NCBI RefSeq assembly: GCF_011007365.1
Contig: NZ_WFKM01000005.1
Span: 62,001-126,000 of the forward strand
From: Sphingobacterium sp. xlx-96
GTDB lineage: Bacteria; Bacteroidota; Bacteroidia; Sphingobacteriales; Sphingobacteriaceae
Direction of reading: 5' to 3'
DNA: 64,000 bases
Positions 55,601 to 62,302 of this stretch are shown here, piece by piece (within the stretch, counting starts at the first letter, position 1; every line of letters starts with the position of its first letter). The translations under genes and the position numbers were made by a program. The notes beneath the pieces were generated by a model, which saw nothing but the letters and a program-made list of their open reading frames with translations, did no database searches and was not told the origin of the DNA.

Positions 55601-56578
55601 ATCCAGCTTGTACTTCAATAGTTTACGGCCTCTTTCATTAACAGCCATAATGTTCCCGTCCATATCGTGCATGCTCATCAATCCGATAGCATTTTCGAAA
55701 AAACTACGAAAACGACGTTCCGAATTTTCTAGTTTGGCTTTCTCTTCTATTTCATGGGTCACATTCCTGCCGAATGCCAGAATCTCGCTATTTACCTTAT
55801 CATACTTAAAATACCACTCTATGACTATCTTCGTTCCCCCTGCCCCTAGCGTGACCGAAGTAAAACGTTCGCCTTCCTGTTCTAATATAGCCCGCTTTAT
55901 CTCCTGATAAAGAGGTTGACGATCCGTGTTCAGTAATTTATCAAAAGGTAGACCTATACAATCATTGACTTGGATCCCCAAGGCTCGAGCCAGCATTGGA
56001 TTGACTTCTTTGACCTCATTTTTATCATTAAGCACACAGATCATATTATTTGTCACCCGAAATATTTCTTCAAAGTAACCGGCCTGCACTTTGCGCTTTT
56101 TACTTAGTAGAATTTTAGATACGGCCTGCCCTAGCTTCTCTAGCGATTCAATCTGTTTTTCTGACAATGATTTCGGGGAGAAGTCTATGACGCATATGGT
56201 TCCCAAAACGTAACCTTCATCATCCAATAATGGTACTCCCGCATAAAAGCGGATATTTCCTTCTCTTATTAGCGGGTTCGTAGATGATCGAAGGTCTTCA
56301 AAAGTATCTTCTATGACGAGCACATCTTTACTCATGATCGTATATTGACATACCGTATTACGTCTCTCTACAGAATCGAGTTCCATACCGACACAACTCT
56401 GGATCTGCTGGGCTTCTTCTTCCATCATGGCGATAAGCGCCGAAGGGCAGTCCGCGATAAGACACGCTGCCTGCGCAAACACATCTAATTCGGGTTCCTT
56501 ACCAAGTCCTAAAAGCCCATACGACTGTAACCGATGGATACGTTCCAATTCTTCCGACGGAACTGGGTAGTTTTTCAT
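52667..56578 (-). CDS. Hybrid histidine kinase: GAF, PAS repeats, HisKA, HATPase, two receivers, HPt
   Basis: 1303 residues with no membrane helix, so cytoplasmic. GAF domain at about 20-160 (QSYGLLGLGKEPELDVFAQA), then about four PAS/PAC units (165-660). HisKA holds the phosphorylated His at about 682 in NMSHEIRTPLNG, followed by the HATPase (IGIPIEKQQRIFDAFTQ, YGGTGLGLTIS). Two receivers follow (RILIVDDNANN with LMDYHMP; NILLADDNSVN with ILMDVQMP), and a C-terminal HPt with the His near 1247 (LHKLRGTAA). It carries every part of a phosphorelay except a final output, which the next gene supplies. It heads the minus-strand operon ending with the GT2 fusion. Confidence 0.94.
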   Translation of the reverse strand: MKNYPVPSEELERIHRLQSYGLLGLGKEPELDVFAQAACLIADCPSALIAMMEEEAQQIQSCVGMELDSVERRNTVCQYTIMSKDVLVIEDTFEDLRSSTNPLIREGNIRFYAGVPLLDDEGYVLGTICVIDFSPKSLSEKQIESLEKLGQAVSKILLSKKRKVQAGYFEEIFRVTNNMICVLNDKNEVKEVNPMLARALGIQVNDCIGLPFDKLLNTDRQPLYQEIKRAILEQEGERFTSVTLGAGGTKIVIEWYFKYDKVNSEILAFGRNVTHEIEEKAKLENSERRFRSFFENAIGLMSMHDMDGNIMAVNERGRKLLKYKLDEVIGLNLKKLVPENLQGAFEEYLKRITTNKEDSGMMVLRTKEGEKTYWLYSNTVEVSREGEPYVVSTALNMTERIQLERDLLRTKQILEQTNMVAQVGGWEVDFEEKKVYWSDSTKLIHGVDKGYTPDLENAVGFFDEESRPLLRAAFERAVQNGVPYDMELRLQKNDGQRIWVRVKGIPELENGICKRVFGIIQDIDHSKTLYLELERKEAMLQAFVNYVPASVAMFDRDFNYVAVSNQWLEDFHRRNNNPLQENLFNLFADIPERRSKIYQDALEGKSYKNTNEVIEAVGIAEPLHYNWEVRPWHLADGNIGGITIFIQNITESVKINEELKMAKERADLASQAKSEFLANMSHEIRTPLNGVIGFSDLLMKTPLNDIQLQYLNYINESGNNLLNIINDILDFSKIESGKLELFIDRFNVYELASQVINVIIYQAQRKDIELLLNIEQGLPEYIWVDEARVKQVLINLLGNAVKFTNYGEIELKIEKLKLKDDRLTLRFSVRDTGIGIPIEKQQRIFDAFTQEDSSVSKRYGGTGLGLTISNNLLKYMGSKLCLDSELGKGSEFFFDIEVPYEYASEEDMEDFAINRILIVDDNANNRGILQHMLAYKKIDSITAENGMEALQLLMRGERFDVILMDYHMPILSGVETIDKIKELFQKQGEAVPLVVLHTSSEEHEVISSFRQEDRSFCLLKPIKSNELYEMLRRAMQQNKTDNKQMAKVSPKAITEIYEQSANILLADDNSVNMALNLRIMASLMPNASLVEVSDGAQAIAACVDHVFDIILMDVQMPQVDGIEATKQIRQLLGYTDIPIIGITAGNVVGEKEKCIEAGMSDFLAKPIRQKDLQTVLQKYIRVESNELGARTVLEEHLDMRALREQVGDDEDFRSFFLNLVITEIRQSALNLEQASKNYDLQAIGMVLHKLRGTAATAGLFRLDGLATQLENDLTVTKDLANRIHAIREEIEIGIHLITNLKEI

Positions 56579-57009
56579 GTAATAATATAATTAGCGTAGA
56601 TGTAGTTTGTTTACACGGTGAAGTTAATAAAAACAATTGAAATTGGAATTTGTAGATCAATAAAGATTCGTATGACTTTTACCCTAATATCCTATATAGA
56701 AAAAGAACCACATGAATACCTCACAAAACACATTTTCATCAGGCTGAGCACGAGTGAAATAAGTAGCTTTAATAAAAAAAATAAAAAGAGGGCAATACGA
56801 CAATAACGATACCGCCCCAATAGGATTCCCAGTTTATCACCTACTTTCGGTCTTTTATAAATAATTTTACCAAACTGTTATTCAATTTCACCTATCTCCG
56901 TGGTATACTTTTCTAAAATTATTGTTACGCGATACAGGCATCCACATAAAGCCCTAACTTTACTGAATAAAGTAACCAAAATAAATCACACATATAAAAA
57001 AACAGAATC
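56579..57009. other. Divergent intergenic region between kinase operon and protease gene
   Basis: 431 nt, AT-rich. A 62-codon frame at 56618-56806 has no features of a real protein. Promoters for both directions must lie here. I saw no convincing -33/-7 pair. Confidence 0.45.
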
Positions 57010-57915
57010 ATGAAAAAAAGCAAGTTAGTTTTAGGTCTATTTGCAATAGGCTTGTATCTAGGGCCTATAGCGTCATACGCACAGACCCAAAAAAAATGGG
57101 AAGGTTTTAGTGACCAAGAACGGTTTAACAATAACTTCGAGCTAAAAACTGCAGAACTTCTAAAAAGCAGTAATTTTATAACTTCTGAACAAGCTGCCAT
57201 CGATTTGGCCGCTGTAGAAGGAAAAAAAATAGAAGCGAACTTAGCAAAACCTCGTAAAAAATTACTGGAAGCATCTGAAATCGCCACCCTAATAAAACCT
57301 TCTTTTGTCGCTTTTGCAAGTGCCTTTGACTGTGGTAAATGTCATCGTACACATCTTAGCACAGCTTCTGGATACATCATCAGCGAAGATGGCTTAATCG
57401 TGACCAATCACCACGTTATACGGGGATATATCGAAAACAAAAGCGGTAGCGGTAAAAACCTAGCCATGTCTATTCAAACAAATGATGGGGATGTGTTCCT
57501 TGTTAATGAGATTGTATCCGCTTTCAAAGACGCTGACTTAGCGATTGTAAAGATCGACACCAAAGGAAAAAAACTGACCCCAATTCCTTTAGGCAACACT
57601 GCCCAAGTTGGAGACAATGTATTTGTAATGAGCAATCCTGCTCCGATGATTAACTATTTCAGTACTGGTAAGGTAGCACGTAACTATTTGAATCCAATAT
57701 CAAAAACGGACAAACTACCTCAAACCGATATTACTGCGGACTATGCTGCAGGATCTAGTGGCGCTCCCATTGTAGATCAATGTGGTAACCTGATCAGTAC
57801 GGTATCTGCAACTAGATCAATATATTATGACATGAAAGAGCAGAAGAACCTTCAAATGGTCGTTAAAAACACCAAGCCGGTGGTATTATTGAAAGAACTT
57901 ATCAATAGCATTTAA
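57010..57915 (+). CDS. Secreted trypsin-like serine protease with a CxxCH motif
   Basis: 301 residues, signal peptide about 1-24 (ASYAQ). The catalytic triad of the trypsin/HtrA fold is visible: His135 in VTNHHVI, Asp176 in DADLAIVKI and Ser250 in AAGSSGAPIVD. There is no PDZ domain. Unusually, Cys108-Cys111-His112 (DCGKCHRTH) lies just before the catalytic core and fits the c-type haem or metal-binding CxxCH pattern; another Cys is at 258. Expected location is the periplasm or outside. The gene is divergent from the kinase operon and stands alone, ending at a terminator. Confidence 0.85.
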   Translation: MKKSKLVLGLFAIGLYLGPIASYAQTQKKWEGFSDQERFNNNFELKTAELLKSSNFITSEQAAIDLAAVEGKKIEANLAKPRKKLLEASEIATLIKPSFVAFASAFDCGKCHRTHLSTASGYIISEDGLIVTNHHVIRGYIENKSGSGKNLAMSIQTNDGDVFLVNEIVSAFKDADLAIVKIDTKGKKLTPIPLGNTAQVGDNVFVMSNPAPMINYFSTGKVARNYLNPISKTDKLPQTDITADYAAGSSGAPIVDQCGNLISTVSATRSIYYDMKEQKNLQMVVKNTKPVVLLKELINSI

Positions 57916-57943
57916 TCAAAATCTAATCTGAACCAACGAAGGG

Positions 57944-57974
57944 AAAGGGCTATTTCGTATTGGAATAGCCCTTT
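57944..57974. terminator. Terminator between convergent genes
   Basis: AAAGGGCTATT (57944-57954), 9-nt loop, AATAGCCCTTT (57964-57974), followed by T/C-rich TTCCTTT. It lies 29 nt past the protease stop and 15 nt past the stop of the small minus-strand gene, so it can serve both. Confidence 0.82.
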
Positions 57975-57988
57975 TCCTTTGATCAATA

Positions 57989-58202
57989 TCACAGATTGTT
58001 CTTCTGTATGAAGGCATTGTATTCCTTTTCGTAGCGACAAAGGTTTTCATACCAGTTCTTCTTTAAGATTAACGACATTATAACCAAGACCAATATACTT
58101 GTTAACAAAGCCCCCCCCCTCTTTTACGACTATATACATGGCTATGAGCGTAAGTGCACATTGCCATATGATGCCAATTCCGACATGAACACTACTCCGC
58201 AT
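57989..58202 (-). pseudogene. Small two-helix membrane protein, out of frame at a G9 tract
   Basis: From ATG 58202 the frame reads MRSSVHVGIGIIWQCALTLI and further through a hydrophobic helix to VVKEGG. At nine C residues on the plus strand (58111-58119, G9 on the coding strand) the sense shifts. After it another frame gives a second helix (LLTSILVLVIMSLIL) and a convincing soluble end (KKNWYENLCRYEKEYNAF) to the stop at 57989. With eight G the two join into one 70-residue protein. As read, the G9 allele is out of frame. The frame is open upstream to 58244, so the start is uncertain. Function unknown. Confidence 0.5.
58111..58119. repeat. Nine-base C/G homopolymer at the frameshift
   Basis: Nine consecutive C on the plus strand within the small membrane-protein gene. 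Loss of a single base restores a 70-residue frame, so the tract could switch the gene by slippage. Confidence 0.6.
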
Positions 58203-58284
58203 TGGTAACGAAATTAGGCTGACTATGAGAAATTTCAAAAACAAGGTCTATACCATCTACTCTTATTCCAAGGTATCAAATAGA

Positions 58285-58878
58285 TTAAAAACCTTCACCA
58301 AAACAACTTATCAACAGAAATGTCATATATAGATTGATATCTTTTTCCTTGAATATCATACGAAGTGTAGATAAAGCTTTCGATCTTGCGAAATATACGG
58401 TGCTGGCTGTGGTGCCCAATAAGTCACAAATTTCTTTCGTATCCATTCCTTCTAGGTAGGACATCCGAAAAACATCGGCCTGCTGTTTGGGCAATTTCTC
58501 TAGTTCTTCAGCAATCTGCATGATCAATTCTACATAGATAATCTGTCCCAACATATCACCACCCTTTCCTTGGATACTGGTCCAGTCTGTGTGTGATAGA
58601 GATACCTTCTTCTGATATGCGGAGCCCATATGATCGTAGCAGGCATTACGAGTTACTAAAAACAAGAAGGACTTTATGCATTCATAACTTGTCATCTTCT
58701 CTCTTCGCTGCCAGAGTTTACAAAAAGATTCCGAGACGATCTCTTCAGAAACTTCCTTATTCTTCGTGATCTTGTAGGCAAAAAAATGTAAAGGGTCTCC
58801 AAGTCGAGCAATAAAATACCGTAAGCCTAATTCATGCCCAAGGCATAAAATTTCAACATATTTTAGGTCGTCTTTCAC
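58285..58878 (-). CDS. ECF-type RNA polymerase sigma factor
   Basis: 197 residues, start GTG 58878. Region 2 is visible in GDPLHFFAYKITKNKEVSEE and SESFCKLWQRRE, and region 4 in RMSYLEGMDTKEICDLLGTT followed by ASTVYFARSKAL. The HTH has Ala-Ser-Thr-Val instead of the more usual Arg-Thr-Val-Glu. No FecR gene follows; next downstream is the G9-interrupted membrane-protein gene, which could encode a short partner. It lies downstream of the MBL gene but beyond its terminator, so it is a separate unit. Confidence 0.88.
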   Translation of the reverse strand: MKDDLKYVEILCLGHELGLRYFIARLGDPLHFFAYKITKNKEVSEEIVSESFCKLWQRREKMTSYECIKSFLFLVTRNACYDHMGSAYQKKVSLSHTDWTSIQGKGGDMLGQIIYVELIMQIAEELEKLPKQQADVFRMSYLEGMDTKEICDLLGTTASTVYFARSKALSTLRMIFKEKDINLYMTFLLISCFGEGF

Positions 58879-59048
58879 GCTCTAGAGGTTTAAATAATTT
58901 TGATAGCATAACTAAGTTAAGCAATTTAAATTAAACGCCGCATCAAATAAACTTCAAAAAAGAACCTACAGCAGCGAATTAATAGTTCGGTGCAAAAATA
59001 AGTAAAACCAGTCGGAAATGACCGTGCCAACCAATTACATAACCATTA

Positions 59049-59082
59049 TATAACATGCTCCTAACACAAGGAGCATGTTATA
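59049..59082 (-). terminator. Stem-loop after the MBL gene
   Basis: TATAACATGCTCCT (59049-59062), loop AACACA, AGGAGCATGTTATA (59069-59082): a perfect 14-bp stem, starting 19 nt past the stop. There is no U tract, but length and position support termination of the SusD-MBL operon. Confidence 0.72.
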
Positions 59083-59101
59083 TCCGGTCTGGCAACAGCG
59101 T

Positions 59102-60124
59102 TTATTTCAACATTCCTTTTTGCCAGACTAACCTTTCTCCCCAAAAAGGCAAAATAGTATTTTCACAGGTTACATTAGGAAGATGCTTTAGGGTTTGTGT
59201 AATAGAGGCCTGGCCTTTCGGATAAGGCTTATGTCTCATTTCAATCAAGTGCGATAAGAGTGCATAATTGGTTTGAATCTGCCCTTCTCCCGTGCCTAAG
59301 ATATCATTCTCTCTGGCTGCTCCCCACCGCAATACCACGAGGTCTACCGGCCCTTGTACTTCTTTGAATCGTTGTGGATCGAATCCAGAATCTCCACAAT
59401 GGAGCATCGAGAAATTACCTGCATCCTCCCCACAGTCAATACGAACTACAGCTACAAAATTTGGCAAATCGGGACTTCGCAGATGGTCTGATATATCCGT
59501 TCGTAACATAAAGTTACCAATCTTATAGCTAGACGGAGTCGTCGAGAAATACGGGGCATTGCCGACATCAAAGTTGGTGATCACAGGCTTCCCCAACTGT
59601 TTCATAGCTGCCATCAACTTCACATTAGCATGATCACCGTGATTATGCGTGATATATAAAAAGTCTAGATAAGGGGCCAATTGTTCCGCCAAGCGATGGT
59701 CGACGTCTATGCCAAAGCATCCCGAAGGGGTCTTGATTACAAAGCCCATATTGTACAACATCCAGATCGACGCCGTCCCCTTTTTGACCTTTGTACTTTT
59801 CACCTCTTTCAGTACCTTCTCAAAAGCTAGTCTATAAGCATAGAGAATAGGTTCTTTGTGCTCTAATAGTTCGGCCTCTTCGTCAGACTTCTTCAGGTAT
59901 TCTTTAAATGGAACATCCGAATATGGATCAGAATAAGTCTCTATCGTTTTCAGCAGAGATAAGCGTTCTTCACTTAATACAAGTGGACTGGTTTTATTTA
60001 ACTTCTGGATAGTCTCTACCCCAATATTAACGTAGCCTTTCTGGTCTTTTTCAAAAGAGCGCTTTTGCGCTGTAGCAAAAAATGTTGTTGCCAACATCAA
60101 AATAGGTAAAAGTATCTTTCTCAT
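59102..60124 (-). CDS. Secreted metallo-beta-lactamase-fold hydrolase
   Basis: 340 residues with signal peptide (about 1-19, TTFFATAQ). After a ~110-residue N-terminal extension the MBL fold begins. It carries the metal motif THNHGDHAN (HxHxDH) and LHCGDSGFD, an aspartate that usually bridges the metals. This matches the broad UlaG/COG2220-like group rather than true beta-lactamases. Role might be lactone or phosphoester cleavage. It is the last gene of the SusD operon (84 nt after the DUF4998-like gene) and ends at a strong hairpin. Confidence 0.82.
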   Translation of the reverse strand: MRKILLPILMLATTFFATAQKRSFEKDQKGYVNIGVETIQKLNKTSPLVLSEERLSLLKTIETYSDPYSDVPFKEYLKKSDEEAELLEHKEPILYAYRLAFEKVLKEVKSTKVKKGTASIWMLYNMGFVIKTPSGCFGIDVDHRLAEQLAPYLDFLYITHNHGDHANVKLMAAMKQLGKPVITNFDVGNAPYFSTTPSSYKIGNFMLRTDISDHLRSPDLPNFVAVVRIDCGEDAGNFSMLHCGDSGFDPQRFKEVQGPVDLVVLRWGAARENDILGTGEGQIQTNYALLSHLIEMRHKPYPKGQASITQTLKHLPNVTCENTILPFWGERLVWQKGMLK

Positions 60125-60207
60125 ATTACTATATTCTAAATCGAGAGAAACGATGTCCGACTATCGCTAGCTAGACATCGCTCTATCAAATTTATTTTCA
60201 TTTTAAA

Positions 60208-60897
60208 CTAAGGGATTACTGTTTCTAAATAATTTGCTGTAACTAATGTATCTAGATCATTAGAGTTAATTAAATAGCGGGATTTACTACGTACTTTCCC
60301 TCCTTTTAGTGGATTAACTAATGAAAGACTCTTCTCCACTTTAACTTCGTCTGTAAACTGTCCCCCCGTTTGTTGATAACTCACTAGGTTATCGACTACT
60401 CCTATTTTATTATCAAATTCTACGGTCTTATTTCCTGTAGAGAATTTCGCCAATGCTGGTAGCAGGGTTTTAATATAGTTTTCACCATACACAAATCCGC
60501 CTTTACTGGTCAATAACGATTTATTTCCAAAAGCATCCACATTCCAAGCTTCGATTAATACATTTCCCTCAATGGAGGGCATATCGATGATAGCAAAGTA
60601 ACTCTGCAATGTACTATCATAATTATCCGCAGTGTAGTTTACTTTAATAGAGTCTCTATTCCCTGACCCAGTATTCCACCGCAACATACAATAAGCTCTA
60701 TTGACATCCTCAGCAGGAAATACACTCACCCCCAAACGTTTATATCCAGATTTAATATTCAGATCGGTAATACGGCCTGCATATACAATAGGACCATCTT
60801 TAATATATTGATTCAATAAATCATCTGCATTATCACAGCCGACCGAAAATAAGGACAAAGTGGCGACCATTAAATATACTATCTTTTTCATCTTCAA
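60208..60897 (-). CDS. DUF4998-like surface lipoprotein
   Basis: 229 residues with lipobox LFSVGCDNAD. The opening block IKDGPIVYAGRITDLNIKSG, with YCMLRWNTGSGNRDSIKV, resembles DUF4998, which accompanies SusCD loci. The rest is beta-rich. It probably belongs to the surface binding complex with the 449-residue lipoprotein encoded 24 nt upstream. No catalytic residues are apparent. Confidence 0.7.
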   Translation of the reverse strand: MKMKKIVYLMVATLSLFSVGCDNADDLLNQYIKDGPIVYAGRITDLNIKSGYKRLGVSVFPAEDVNRAYCMLRWNTGSGNRDSIKVNYTADNYDSTLQSYFAIIDMPSIEGNVLIEAWNVDAFGNKSLLTSKGGFVYGENYIKTLLPALAKFSTGNKTVEFDNKIGVVDNLVSYQQTGGQFTDEVKVEKSLSLVNPLKGGKVRSKSRYLINSNDLDTLVTANYLETVIP

Positions 60898-60921
60898 ATA
60901 ACTATTTTAATAAGACACCTA

Positions 60922-62271
60922 TTAATACTTCTTGAGCACTTCACCAAATAATTTAAATTCATTGATGGTATAAAAAGTTTCTGTTGCTGTATACGACTCC
61001 ATCATCTGAATTCTCATATAGCGGAAAGATTCAGCAGGCTTAGCTTCAGAATTGATATTATCGTCTACTATTGCATACTCCTGCTTATTATAGAAGTAAT
61101 CCGTCTCTTCTTGCGTAATGGCAGCCATAAACTCAGGCATCTTACCAACATATTCACCAATTAATGTCCATCCCTGTGGAAATTTTGACCAACGCTCTGT
61201 ATTTGCATCATTTGTCCCCCATATCTTAAACCGTTTTACACTCGACCTAGCATAAAGATAACTACTGGAAGGACGGGGGTATATTTGTACACGGCTAAGT
61301 CGTAAGTCCTGATTCAGGTCGAATGTAGCATATAAGTCTTGCACATAAGTCTTTTGGGACTGCCCTACGGGTTGAACAAAATACTTATAAGCTAAATAGT
61401 CATTTGCGGCAGTAACCCCGTTAAAAATGGTCTGGGGCTGAAAAGTAGCCGAGTGCGCCACTCCGTCATTCGGGATACCCGTATTAGGGTCAATCCCAGA
61501 CAGGTTATAATCCTTGCCGGTAGTACCATAAGATGGATTAAAATAACTGACTGCTTTTACCATTTTGTAATCTATGACTTCTTCCTTATAAGGTATAATC
61601 ATCTGTACCAATGTATCGGTTCTATTCCCCCATTTATCAGATATTACAAAACCAAATTTTTGTTCGAAGCTATCGTATTGCCTCAAATACACCGCCGTAT
61701 TTGAGGCGCTGGAACTGTATACCGTTTTAGAGGGATCTTCCATCAGTGCGATCACGCCTTTTTGCAGTTCCTGTTCAGTCAATACATGGATAGCAAATGG
61801 ATTAGAACCTTTATTTTCCCAAAGTAATTTTACACCACCGAAAGCCGGAATCGCAGACAAACTAGCTCTAGCAATTTCTACGGGAGAGATTAAAGGTCTA
61901 TCTTTCACTGTAACAACATCCGACCTATTTCCACTTTCATCCACACTTACCAGTTCTATTGTCACTTCATCCGTACCTGTAAGCCCTTCTACCAAGATCT
62001 CATTGCTATACCGCGACACCTTAAACTCTACAATTTTACCGGCTTTATTTTTATAGGTCGCCACGACCTGAACATTATTGGGGCTTCCCTTGGGTAGCGT
62101 AAAGTGAATTTCCAAGCCCCCAGACTTGGGTACAACTTCTTCTACAGTCAATGTACCTGGCTTATCCGAACTTATATCCAGCTTTTCCAGTCCCAGATAC
62201 GAATCCATACATGATAGTAGTATCAGACTACTTACTAGTACAATGAATAGATATGTTATATGTCTTTGCAT
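60922..62271 (-). CDS. DUF4959/DUF5126/DUF5000-like SusE-position lipoprotein
   Basis: 449 residues, lipobox LILLSCMDSY. Three successive domains are suggested: an N-terminal Ig-like one (about 30-125, GGLEIHFTLPKGSPNNVQVV), a middle one (about 130-235, GGVKLLWENKGSNPFAIHVL), and a C-terminal F5/8-type galactose-binding-like domain (about 270-449, SRVQIYPRPSSSYLYARSSV, SFRYMRIQMMES). This order fits the DUF4959-DUF5126-DUF5000 proteins that follow SusD in many loci. It should be a surface glycan-binding protein. The gene starts 31 nt after the SusD stop. Confidence 0.8.
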   Translation of the reverse strand: MQRHITYLFIVLVSSLILLSCMDSYLGLEKLDISSDKPGTLTVEEVVPKSGGLEIHFTLPKGSPNNVQVVATYKNKAGKIVEFKVSRYSNEILVEGLTGTDEVTIELVSVDESGNRSDVVTVKDRPLISPVEIARASLSAIPAFGGVKLLWENKGSNPFAIHVLTEQELQKGVIALMEDPSKTVYSSSASNTAVYLRQYDSFEQKFGFVISDKWGNRTDTLVQMIIPYKEEVIDYKMVKAVSYFNPSYGTTGKDYNLSGIDPNTGIPNDGVAHSATFQPQTIFNGVTAANDYLAYKYFVQPVGQSQKTYVQDLYATFDLNQDLRLSRVQIYPRPSSSYLYARSSVKRFKIWGTNDANTERWSKFPQGWTLIGEYVGKMPEFMAAITQEETDYFYNKQEYAIVDDNINSEAKPAESFRYMRIQMMESYTATETFYTINEFKLFGEVLKKY

Positions 62272-62302
62272 GATTATACTTTTTAAATTCTATCGAATGA
62301 TT

